Below, one piece after another: positions 1 to 10,300 of a stretch of DNA of 64,000 nt (position 1 is the stretch's first letter; every line of letters begins with the position of its first letter). Location of the stretch: positions 25,203,427-25,267,426 of the forward strand of contig OZ026604.1 in the NCBI GenBank assembly GCA_964020085.1. The letters are read 5' to 3'. The position numbers and the translations under genes were made by a program. This stretch comes from Micromussa lordhowensis. Lineage: Eukaryota > Cnidaria > Anthozoa > Scleractinia > Lobophylliidae. The notes beneath the pieces are model-generated. The model worked only from the letters and a program-made list of their open reading frames with translations. It was not told the origin of the DNA and did no database searches.

Positions 1-907
1 GGTATTAGTTTGCAAAGTTGCGACGCGCGCAAAGTTCGGCTAATTAGCAAACGGGCTGGTTAGCATAGTGCGAGATGTCGCGCAGCTCCGAAACTTTGCA
101 TGTGGACCCGGACCCACCCCTGGAGTGCTTTGGTGCCATTAGTTTGCCAAGTTGCGACACGCGTCAAGCTCGGCTAACGAGTCAGCCAGCTGGCCACGCC
201 TGGTGATCTGCGGGCTGATTAGCATAGTGGGAGATTTCGCGCAGCTCCGATACTTCGCATTTGGACCCGGACCGACCCCGGGAGTGCTTTGGTGGTATTA
301 GTTTGCAAAGTTGCGACGCGCGCAAAGTTCGGCTAATTAGCAAACGGGCTGGTTAGCATAGTGCGAGATGTCGCGCAGCTCCGAAACTTTGCATGTGGAC
401 CCGGACCCACCCCTGGAGTGCTTTGGTGCCATTAGTTTGCCAAGTTGCGACACGCGTCAAGCTCGGCTAACGAGTCAGCCAGCCGGCCACGCCTGGGGAT
501 CTGCGGGCTGATTAGCATAGTGGGAGATTTCGCGCAGCTCCGATACTTCGCATTTGGACCCGGACCGACCCCGGGAGTGCTTTGGTGGTATTAGTTTGCA
601 AAGTTGCGACGCGCGCAAAGTTCGGCTAATTAGCAAACGGGCTGGTTAGCATAGTGCGAGATGTCGCGCAGCTCCGAAACTTTGCATGTGGACCCGGACC
701 CACCCCAGGAGTGCTTTGGTGCCATTAGTTTGCCAAGTTGCGACACGCGTCAAGCTCGGCTAACGAGTCAGCCAGCCGGCCACGCCTGGGGATCTGCGGG
801 CTGATTAGCATAGTGGGAGATTTCGCGCAGCTCCGATACTTCGCATTTGGACCCGGACCGACCCCGGGGGTGCTTTGGTGGTATTAGTTTGCAAAGTTGC
901 GACGCGC

Positions 908-978
908 GCAAAGTTCGGCTAATTAGCAAACGGGCTGGTTAGCATAGTGCGAGATGTCGCGCAGCTCCGAAACTTTGC
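908..978. repeat. Imperfect inverted repeat in half A
   Basis: GCAAAGTTCGG at 908-918 can pair with CCGAAACTTTGC at 967-978 with one bulged base, leaving about 48 bases between the arms. A second upstream copy, TGCAAAGTT at 890-898, pairs perfectly over 9 bases with AACTTTGCA inside the same downstream arm, so two alternative hairpins compete. This is visible in every consensus unit. Whether it folds as DNA cruciform or in a satellite transcript is unknown. Confidence 0.6.
918..927. repeat. Perfect 10-bp palindrome GCTAATTAGC in half A
   Basis: GCTAATTAGC is its own reverse complement and occurs once per unit in half A; the reference copy is given here. Half B has the non-palindromic GCTAACGAGT at the same place. 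Five units (around 4736, 8836, 16745, 19674 and 23482) lose one base and so lose the palindrome. It has the form of a homeodomain-like or other dimer-binding site, but no function can be shown from sequence. Confidence 0.75.
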
Positions 979-1065
979 ATGTGGACCCGGACCCACCCCA
1001 GGAGTGCTTTGGTGCCATTAGTTTGCCAAGTTGCGACACGCGTCAAGCTCGGCTAACGAGTCAGC

Positions 1066-1090
1066 CAGCCGGCCACGCCTGGGGATCTGC
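1066..1090 (+). repeat. 25-bp segment present only in half B
   Basis: Aligning B with A leaves these 25 bases, from CAGCCGGCC to GATCTGC, unmatched. They follow another CAGC, so the junction reads CAGCCAGC, which could mark slippage or the footprint of an insertion. Equally, half A may have lost the segment. The segment is GC-rich and is a hotspot for group-defining variants: C-to-T giving CAGCTGG at 191, 7809, 11909, 13666 and 14545; C-to-G at 12494 and 14838; and CG-to-TG giving CCATGCC at 32421, 33300 and elsewhere. Confidence 0.8.
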
Positions 1091-1098
1091 GGGCTGAT

Positions 1099-1110
1099 TA
1101 GCATAGTGGG
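1099..1110 (+). promoter_or_regulatory. Pol III A-box-like string in half B
   Basis: TAGCATAGTGGG matches every fixed position of the A-box consensus TRGCNNAGYNGG. The half-A counterpart, TAGCATAGTGCG, misses one position. No good B box (GGTTCGANNCC) follows at the usual 30-60 bp; the nearest candidates share only a TTCG core. It may be chance, or a remnant of a tRNA-derived ancestor. Transcription from it is not implied. Confidence 0.3.
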
Positions 1111-4100
1111 AGATTTCGCGCAGCTCCGATACTTCGCATTTGGACCCGGACCGACCCCGGGAGTGCTTTGGTGGTATTAGTTTGCAAAGTTGCGACGCGC
1201 GCAAAGTTCGGCTAATTAGCAAACGGGCTGGTTAGCATAGTGCGAGATGTCGCGCAGCTCCGAAACTTTGCATGTGGACCCGGACCCACCCCAGGAGTGC
1301 TTTGGTGCCATTAGTTTGCCAAGTTGCGACACGCGTCAAGCTCGGCTAACGAGTCAGCCAGCCGGCCACGCCTGGGGATCTGCGGGCTGATTAGCATAGT
1401 GGGAGATTTCGCGCAGCTCCGATACTTCGCATTTGGACCCGGACCGACCCCGGGAGTGCTTTGGTGGTATTAGTTTGCAAAGTTGCGACGCGCGCAAAGT
1501 TCGGCTAATTAGCAAACGGGCTGGTTAGCATAGTGCGAGATGTCGCGCAGCTCCGAAACTTTGCATGTGGACCCGGACCCACCCCAGGAGTGCTTTGGTG
1601 CCATTAGTTTGCCAAGTTGCGACACGCGTCAAGCTCGGCTAACGAGTCAGCCAGCCGGCCACGCCTGGGGATCTGCGGGCTGATTAGCATAGTGGGAGAT
1701 TTCGCGCAGCTCCGATACTTCGCATTTGGACCCGGACCGACCCCGGGAGTGCTTTGGTGGTATTAGTTTGCAAAGTTGCGACGCGCGCAAAGTTCGGCTA
1801 ATTAGCAAACGGGCTGGTTAGCATAGTGCGAGATGTCGCGCAGCTCCGAAACTTTGCATGTGGACCCGGACCCACCCCAGGAGTGCTTTGGTGCCATTAG
1901 TTTGCCAAGTTGCGACACGCGTCAAGCTCGGCTAACGAGTCAGCCAGCCGGCCACGCCTGGGGATCTGCGGGCTGATTAGCATAGTGGGAGATTTCGCGC
2001 AGCTCCGATACTTCGCATTTGGACCCGGACCGACCCCGGGAGTGCTTTGGTGGTATTAGTTTGCAAAGTTGCGACGCGCGCAAAGTTCGGCTAATTAGCA
2101 AACGGGCTGGTTAGCATAGTGCGAGATGTCGCGCAGCTCCGAAACTTTGCATGTGGACCCGGACCCACCCCAGGAGTGCTTTGGTGCCATTAGTTTGCCA
2201 AGTTGCGACACGCGTCAAGCTCGGCTAACGAGTCAGCCAGCCGGCCACGCCTGGGGATCTGCGGGCTGATTAGCATAGTGGGAGATTTCGCGCAGCTCCG
2301 ATACTTCGCATTTGGACCCGGACCGACCCCGGGAGTGCTTTGGTGGTATTAGTTTGCAAAGTTGCGACGCGCGCAAAGTTCGGCTAATTAGCAAACGGGC
2401 TGGTTAGCATAGTGCGAGATGTCGCGCAGCTCCGAAACTTTGCATGTGGACCCGGACCCACCCCAGGAGTGCTTTGGTGCCATTAGTTTGCCAAGTTGCG
2501 ACACGCGTCAAGCTCGGCTAACGAGTCAGCCAGCCGGCCACGCCTGGGGATCTGCGGGCTGATTAGCATAGTGGGAGATTTCGCGCAGCTCCGATACTTC
2601 GCATTTGGACCCGGACCGACCCCGGGAGTGCTTTGGTGGTATTAGTTTGCAAAGTTGCGACGCGCGCAAAGTTCGGCTAATTAGCAAACGGGCTGGTTAG
2701 CATAGTGCGAGATGTCGCGCAGCTCCGAAACTTTGCATGTGGACCCGGACCCACCCCAGGAGTGCTTTGGTGCCATTAGTTTGCCAAGTTGCGACACGCG
2801 TCAAGCTCGGCTAACGAGTCAGCCAGCCGGCACGCCTGGGGATCTGCGGGCTGATAAGCATAGTGGGAGATTTCGCGCAGCTCCGATACTTCGCATTTGG
2901 ACCCGGACCGACCCCGGGAGTGCTTTGGTGGTATTAGTTTTGCAAAGTTGCGACGCGCGCAAAGTTCGGCTAATTAGCAAACGGGCTGGTTAGCATAGTG
3001 CGAGATGTCGCGCAGCTCCGAAACTTTGCATGTGGACCCGGACCCACCCCAGGAGTGCTTTGGTGCCATTAGTTTGCCAAGTTGCGACACGCGTCAAGCT
3101 CGGCTAACGAGTCAGCCAGCCGGCCACGCCTGGGGATCTGCGGGCTGATTAGCATAGTGGGAGATTTCGCGCAGCTCCGATACTTCGCATTTGGACCCGG
3201 ACCGACCCCGGGAGTGCTTTGGTGGTATTAGTTTGCAAAGTTGCGACGCGCGCAAAGTTCGGCTAATTAGCAAACGGGCTGGTTAGCATAGTGCGAGATG
3301 TCGCGCAGCTCCGAAACTTTGCATGTGGACCCGGACCCACCCCAGGAGTGCTTTGGTGCCATTAGTTTGCCAAGTTGCGACACGCGTCAAGCTCGGCTAA
3401 CGAGTCAGCCAGCCGGCCACGCCTGGGGATCTGCGGGCTGATTAGCATAGTGGGAGATTTCGCGCAGCTCCGATACTTCGCATTTGGACCCGGACCGACC
3501 CCGGGAGTGCTTTGGTGGTATTAGTTTGCAAAGTTGCGACGCGCGCAAAGTTCGGCTAATTAGCAAACGGGCTGGTTAGCATAGTGCGAGATGTCGCGCA
3601 GCTCCGAAACTTTGCATGTGGACCCGGACCCACCCCAGGAGTGCTTTGGTGCCATTAGTTTGCCAAGTTGCGACACGCGTCAAGCTCGGCTAACGAGTCA
3701 GCCAGCCGGCCACGCCTGGGGATCTGCGGGCTGATTAGCATAGTGGGAGATTTCGCGCAGCTCCGATACTTCGCATTTGGACCCGGACCGACCCCGGGAG
3801 TGCTTTGGTGGTATTAGTTTGCAAAGTTGCGACGCGCGCAAAGTTCGGCTAATTAGCAAACGGGCTGGTTAGCATAGTGCGAGATGTCGCGCAGCTCCGA
3901 AACTTTGCATGTGGACCCGGACCCACCCCAGGAGTGCTTTGGTGCCATTAGTTTGCCAAGTTGCGACACGCGTCAAGCTCGGCTAACGAGTCAGCCAGCC
4001 GGCCACGCCTGGGGATCTGCGGGCTGATTAGCATAGTGGGAGATTTCGCGCAGCTCCGATACTTCGCATTTGGACCCGGACCGACCCCGGGAGTGCTTTG

Positions 4101-4384
4101 GTGGTATTAGTTTGCAAAGTTGCGACGCGCGCAAAGTTCGGCTAATTAGCAAACGGGCTGGTTAGCATAGTGCGAGATGTCGCGCAGCTCCGAAACTTTG
4201 CATGTGGACCCGGACCCACCCCAGGAGTGCTTTGGTGCCATTAGTTTGCCAAGTTGCGACACGCGTCAAGCTCGGCTAACGAGTCAGCCAGCCGGCCACG
4301 CCTGGGGATCTGCGGGCTGATTAGCATAGTGGGAGATTTCGCGCAGCTCCGATACTTCGCATTTGGACCCGGACCGACCCCGGG

Positions 4385-7300
4385 AAGTGCTTTGGTGGTA
4401 TTAGTTTGCAAAGTTGCGACGCGCGCAAAGTTCGGCTAATTAGCAAACGGGCTGGTTAGCATAGTGCGAGATGTCGCGCAGCTCCGAAACTTTGCATGTG
4501 GACCCGGACCCACCCCAGGAGTGCTTTGGTGCCATTAGTTTGCCAAGTTGCGACACGCGTCAAGCTCGGCTAACGAGTCAGCCAGCCGGCCACGCCTGGG
4601 GATCTGCGGGCTGATTAGCATAGTGGGAGATTTCGCGCAGCTCCGATACTTCGCATTTGGACCCGGACCGACCCCGGGAGTGCTTTGGTGGTATTAGTTT
4701 GCAAAGTTGCGACGCGCGCAAAGTTCGGCTAATTACAAACGGGCTGGTTAGCATAGTGCGAGATGTCGCGCAGCTCCGAAACTTTGCATGTGGACCCGGA
4801 CCCACCCCAGGAGTGCTTTGGTGCCATTAGTTTGCCAAGTTGCGACACGCGTCAAGCTCGGCTAACGAGTCAGCCAGCCGGCCACGCCTGGGGATCTGCG
4901 GGCTGATTAGCATAGTGGGAGATTTCGCGCAGCTCCGATACTTCGCATTTGGACCCGGACCGACCCCGGGAGTGCTTTGGTGGTATTAGTTTGCAAAGTT
5001 GCGACGCGCGCAAAGTTCGGCTAATTAGCAAACGGGTTGGTTAGCATAGTGCGAGATGTCGCGCAGCTCCGAAACTTTGCATGTGGACCCGGACCCACCC
5101 CAGGAGTGCTTTGGTGCCATTAGTTTGCCAAGTTGCAACACGCGTCAAGCTCGGCTAACGAGTCAGCCAGCCGGCCACGCCTGGGGATCTGCGGGCTGAT
5201 TAGCATAGTGGGAGATTTCGCGCAGCTCCGATACTTCGCATTTGGACCCGGACCGACCACGGGAGTGCTTTGGTGGTATTAGTTTGCAAAGTTGCGACGC
5301 GCGCAAAGTTCGGCTAATTAGCAAACGGGCTGGTTAGCATAGTGCGAGATGTCGCGCAGCTCCGAAACTTTGCATGTGGACCCGGACCCACCCCAGGAGT
5401 GCTTTGGTGCCATTAGTTTGCCAAGTTGCGACACGCGTCAAGCTCGGCTAACGAGTCAGCCAGCCGGCCACGCCTGGGAATCTGCGGGCTGATTAGCATA
5501 GTGGGAGATTTCGCGCAGCTCCGATACTTCGCATTTGGACCCGGACCGACCCCGGGAGTGCTTTGGTGGTATTAGTTTGCAAAGTTGCGACGCGCGCAAA
5601 GTTCGGCTAATTAGCAAACGGGCTGGTTAGCATAGTGCGAGATGTCGCGCAGCTCCGAAACTTTGCATGTGGACCCGGACCCAACCCAGGAGTGCTTTGG
5701 TGCCATTAGTTTGCCAAGTTGCGACACGCGTCAAGCTCGGCTAACGAGTCAGCCAGCCGGCCACGCCTGGGGATCTGCGGGCTGATTAGCATAGTGGGAG
5801 ATTTCGCGCAGCTCCGATACTTCGCATTTGGACCCGGACCGAGCCCGGGAGTGCTTTGGTGGTATTAGTTTGCAAAGTTGCGACGCGCGCAAAGTTCGGC
5901 TAATTAGCAAACGGGCTGGTTAGCATAGTGCGAGATGTCGCGCAGCTCCGAAACTTTGCATGTGGACCCGGACCCACCCCAGGAGTGCTTTGGTGCCATT
6001 AGTTTGCCAAGTTGCGACACACGTCAAGCTCGGCTAACGAGTCAGCCAGCCGGCCACGCCTGGGGATCTGCGGGCTGATTAGCATAGTGGGAGATTTCGC
6101 GCAGCTCCGATACTTCGCATTTGGACCCGGACCGACCCCGGGAGTGCTTTGGTGGTATTAGTTTGCAAAGTTGCGACGCGCGCAAAGTTCGGCTAATTAG
6201 CAAACGGGCTGGTTAGCATAGTGCGAGATGTCGCGCAGCTCCGAAACTTTGCATGTGGACCCGGACCCACCCCAGGAGTGCTTTGGTGCCATTAGTTTGC
6301 CAAGTTGCGACACGCGTCAAGCTCGGCTAACGAGTCAGCCAGCCGGCCACGCCTGGGGATCTGCGGGCTGATTAGCATAGTGGGAGATTTCGCGCAGCTC
6401 CGATACTTCGCATTTGGACCCGGACCGACCCCGGGAGTGCTTTGGTGGTATTAGTTTGCAAAGTTGCGACGCGCGCAAAGTTCGGCTAATTAGCAAACGG
6501 GCTGGTTAGCATAGTGCGAGATGTCGCGCAGCTCCGAAACTTTGCATGTGGACCCGGACCCACCCCAGGAGTGCTTTGGTGCCATTAGTTTGCCAAGTTG
6601 CGACACGCGTCAAGCTCGGCTAACGAGTCAGCCAGCCGGCCACGCCTGGGGATCTGCGGGCTGATTAGCATAGTGGGAGATTTTGCGCAGCTCCGATACT
6701 TCACATTTGGACCCGGACCGACCCCGGGAGTGCTTTGGTGGTATTAGTTTGCAAAGTTGCGACGCGCGCAAAGTTCGGCTAATTAGCAAACGGGCTGGTT
6801 AGCATAGTGCGAGATGTCGCGCAGCTCCGAAACTTTGCATGTGGACCCGGACCCACCCCAGGAGTGCTTTGGTGCCATTAGTTTGCCAAGTTGCGACACG
6901 CGTCAAGCTCGGCTAACGAGTCAGCCAGCCGGCCACGCCTGGGGATCTGCGGGCTGATTAGCATAGTGGGAGATTTCGCGCAGCTCCGATACTTCGCATT
7001 TGGACCCGGACCGACCCCGGGAGTGCTTTGGTGGTATTAGTTTGCAAAGTTGCGACGCGCGCAAAGTTCGGCTAATTAGCAAACGGGCTGGTTAGCATAG
7101 TGCGAGATGTCGCGCAGCTCCGAAACTTTGCATGTGGACCCGGACCCACCCCAGGAGTGCTTTGGTGCCATTAGTTTGCCAAGTTGCGACACGCGTCAAG
7201 CTCGGCTAACGAGTCAGCCAGCCGGCCACGCCTGGGGATCTGCGGGCTGATTAGCATAGTGGGAGATTTCGCGCAGCTCCGATACTTCGCATTTGGACCC

Positions 7301-10300
7301 GGACCGACCCCGGGAGTGCTTTGGTGGTATTAGTTTGCAAAGTTGCGACGCGCGCAAAGTTCGGCTAATTAGCAAACGGGCTGGTTAGCATAGTGCGAGA
7401 TGTCGCGCAGCTCCGAAACTTTGCATGTGGACCTGGACCCACCCCAGGAGTGCTTTGGTGCCATTAGTTTGCCAAGTTGCGACACGCGTCAAGCTCGGCT
7501 AACGAGTCAGCCAGCCGGCCACGCCTGGGGATCTGCAGGCTGATTAGCATAGTGGGAGATTTCGCGCAGCTCCGATACTTCGCATTTGGACCCGGACCGA
7601 CCCCGGGAGTGCTTTGGTGGTATTAGTTTGCAAAGTTGCGACGCGCGCAAAGTTCGGCTAATTAGCAAACGGGCTGGTTAGCATAGTGCGAGATGTCGCG
7701 CAGCTCCGAAACTTTGCATGTGGACCCAGACCCACCCCAGGAGTGCTTTGGTGCCATTAGTTTGCCAAGTTGCGACACGCGTCAAGCTCGGCTAACGAGT
7801 CAGCCAGCTGGCCACGCCTGGGGATCTGCGGGCTGATTAGCATAGTGGGAGATTTCGCGCAGCTCCGATACTTCGCATTTGGACCCGGACCGACCCCGGG
7901 AGTGCTTTGGTGTATTAGTTTGCAAAGTTGCGACGCGCGCAAAGTTCGGCTAATTAGCAAACGGGCTGGTTAGCATAGTGCGAGATGTCGCGCAGCTCCG
8001 AAACTTTGCATGTGGACCCGGACCCACGCCAGGAGTGCTTTGGTGCCATTAGTTTGCCAAGTTGCGACACGCGTCAAGCTCGGCTAACGAGTCAGCCAGC
8101 CGGCCACGCCTGGGGATCTGCGGGCTGATTAGCATAGTGGGAGATTTCGCGCAGCTCCGATACTTCGCATTTGGACCCGGACCGACCCCGGGAGTGCTTT
8201 GGTGGTATTAGTTTGCAAAGTTGCGACGCGCGCAAAGTTCGGCTAATTAGCAAACGGGCTGGTTAGCATAGTGCGAGATGTCGCGCAGCTCCGAAACTTT
8301 GCATGTGGACCCGGACCCACCCCAGGAGTGCTTTGGTGCCATTAGTTTGCCAAGTTGCGACACGCGTCAAGCTCGGCTAACGAGTCAGCCAGCCGGCCAC
8401 GCCTGGGGATCTGCGGGCTGATTAGCATAGTGGGAGATTTCGCGCAGCTCCGATACTTCGCATTTGGACCCGGACCGACCCCGGGAGTGCTTTGGTGGTA
8501 TTAGTTTGCAAAGTTGCGACGCGCGCAAAGTTCGGCTAATTAGCAAACGGGCTGGTTAGCATAGTGCGAGATGTCGCGCAGCTCCGAAACTTTGCATGTG
8601 GACCCGGACCCACCCCAGGAGTGCTTTGGTGCCATTAGTTTGCCAAGTTGCGACACGCGTCAAGCTCGGCTAACGAGTCAGCCAGCCGGCCACGCCTGGG
8701 GATCTGCGGGCTGATTAGCATAGTGGGAGATTTCGCGCAGCTCCGATACTTCGCATTTGGACCCGGACCGACCCCGGGAGTGCTTTGGTGGTATTAGTTT
8801 GCAAAGTTGCGACGCGCGCAAAGTTCGGCTAATTACAAACGGGCTGGTTAGCATAGTGCGAGATGTCGCGCAGCTCCGAAACTTTGCATGTGGACCCGGA
8901 CCCACCCCAGGAGTGCTTTGGTGCCATTAGTTTGCCAAGTTGCGACACGCGTCAAGCTCGGCTAACGAGTCAGCCAGCCGGCCACGCCTGGGGATCTGCG
9001 GGCTGATTAGCATAGTGGGAGATTTCGCGCAGCTCCGATACTTCGCATTTGGACCCGGACCGACCCCGGGAGTGCTTTGGTGGTATTAGTTTGCAAAGTT
9101 GCGACGCGCGCAAAGTTCGGCTAATTAGCAAACGGGTTGGTTAGCATAGTGCGAGATGTCGCGCAGCTCCGAAACTTTGCATGTGGACCCGGACCCACCC
9201 CAGGAGTGCTTTGGTGCCATTAGTTTGCCAAGTTGCGACACGCGTCAAGCTCGGCTAACGAGTCAGCCAGCCGGCCACGCCTGGGGATCTGCGGGCTGAT
9301 TAGCATAGTGGGAGATTTCGCGCAGCTCCGATACTTCGCATTTGGACCCGGACCGACCACGGGAGTGCTTTGGTGGTATTAGTTTGCAAAGTTGCGACGC
9401 GCGCAAAGTTCGGCTAATTAGCAAACGGGCTGGTTAGCATAGTGCGAGATGTCGCGCAGCTCCGAAACTTTGCATGTGGACCCGGACCCACCCCAGGAGT
9501 GCTTTGGTGCCATTAGTTTGCCAAGTTGCGACACGCGTCAAGCTCGGCTAACGAGTCAGCCAGCCGGCCACGCCTGGGAATCTGCGGGCTGATTAGCATA
9601 GTGGGAGATTTCGCGCAGCTCCGATACTTCGCATTTGGACCCGGACCGACCCCGGGAGTGCTTTGGTGGTATTAGTTTGCAAAGTTGCGACGCGCGCAAA
9701 GTTCGGCTAATTAGCAAACGGGCTGGTTAGCATAGTGCGAGATGTCGCGCAGCTCCGAAACTTTGCATGTGGACCCGGACCCAACCCAGGAGTGCTTTGG
9801 TGCCATTAGTTTGCCAAGTTGCGACACGCGTCAAGCTCGGCTAACGAGTCAGCCAGCCGGCCACGCCTGGGGATCTGCGGGCTGATTAGCATAGTGGGAG
9901 ATTTCGCGCAGCTCCGATACTTCGCATTTGGACCCGGACCGAGCCCGGGAGTGCTTTGGTGGTATTAGTTTGCAAAGTTGCGACGCGCGCAAAGTTCGGC
10001 TAATTAGCAAACGGGCTGGTTAGCATAGTGCGAGATGTCGCGCAGCTCCGAAACTTTGCATGTGGACCCGGACCCACCCCAGGAGTGCTTTGGTGCCATT
10101 AGTTTGCCAAGTTGCGACACACGTCAAGCTCGGCTAACGAGTCAGCCAGCCGGCCACGCCTGGGGATCTGCGGGCTGATTAGCATAGTGGGAGATTTCGC
10201 GCAGCTCCGATACTTCGCATTTGGACCCGGACCGACCCCGGGAGTGCTTTGGTGGTATTAGTTTGCAAAGTTGCGACGCGCGCAAAGTTCGGCTAATTAG

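Larger units (their letters stand above)
880..1013 (+). repeat. Half-unit A of the dimer (134 bp)
   Basis: Half A runs from GGTATTAG to the first GCTTTGGT. Against half B, excluding B's 25 extra bases, I count 20 mismatches over 134 positions (about 85% identity): 12 in the first 52 positions and 8 in the remaining 82. The 3' portion is therefore better conserved between halves. Half A contains the 10-bp palindrome GCTAATTAGC and the arms of an imperfect inverted repeat. It is also the half carrying the recurrent ATTAGC-to-ATTAC single-base deletion and the scrambled stretch near 61.85 kb. Confidence 0.9.
880..1172 (+). repeat. Representative consensus 293-bp dimeric unit
   Basis: This unit matches the majority sequence of the window and serves as the reference copy. 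It consists of half A (134 bp) followed by half B (159 bp), both ending in GAGTGCTTTGGT and both opening with an ATTAGTTTGC core. Hand counting gives about 58% GC (A about 54%, B about 60%) and 26 CpG dinucleotides, close to the number expected from composition. Stops occur in the frames of both strands (for example TTAG and CATAG on the plus strand), and 293 is not a multiple of 3, so the unit cannot encode a repetitive protein through the array. Confidence 0.95.
1014..1172 (+). repeat. Half-unit B of the dimer (159 bp)
   Basis: Half B runs from GCCATTAG to the second GCTTTGGT. It is homologous to half A but 25 bp longer, and the extra bases sit after position 52 of the half. It contains ACGCGT and CCCGGG palindromes and a TAGCATAGTGGG string that fits the RNA polymerase III A-box consensus. 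Both halves are present, in order, in every unit I followed, so the dimer arose before the array expanded. Confidence 0.9.
1..4384 (+). repeat. Array segment: nearly uniform units with a few private changes
   Basis: About 15 units. The first two share CCCCTGGAG instead of CCCCAGGAG (T at 121 and 414, exactly 293 apart), and the first unit also carries CAGCTGG at 191. From 871 to 2829 I saw no departure from consensus. One unit then has a lost C near 2830, TGATAAG at about 2853 and an extra T near 2941, which together open a 93-codon frame at 2712-2993 by chance. From 2942 to 4384 the units again look identical. No gene or inserted element is present. Confidence 0.85.

Noticed and set aside
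915..936. CENP-B box in half A
   Set aside because: The consensus needs TTCG, four bases, A, two bases, CGGG. Half A has TTCGGCTAATT, which fits the first part, but then AGCAAA intervenes before CGGG. The spacing is six bases too long and no other site in the unit fits.
980..1003. G-quadruplex on the minus strand of half A
   Set aside because: The stretch opposite GGACCCGGACCCACCCC gives only three runs of three or more G within reach, so a standard four-run quadruplex is not encoded. The G-rich part of half B also has only three such runs.
880..1172. CRISPR array
   Set aside because: The repeat has no variable spacers: the entire 293 bp is conserved from unit to unit, and the repeat is far longer than CRISPR repeats.
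2712..2993. 93-codon open frame on the plus strand, the longest in the window
   Set aside because: It is opened by a lost C near 2830 and a TGATTAG-to-TGATAAG change near 2853 in one satellite unit. It has no homologue signal, ribosome-site context or codon pattern, and is made of repeat sequence in shifting frames.
4578..4805. 75-codon minus-strand frames near 4578, 8678, 16587, 19516 and 23324
   Set aside because: Each coincides with the same single-base ATTAC deletion, which joins two frames of the repeat. They are by-products of that lineage marker.
7757..7973. Overlapping 67-codon frames on both strands near 7.8 and 11.9 kb
   Set aside because: Both copies sit on the GGTGTATT single-base deletion within the 4100-bp duplication. 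Open frames on both strands of the same repeat indicate chance, not coding.
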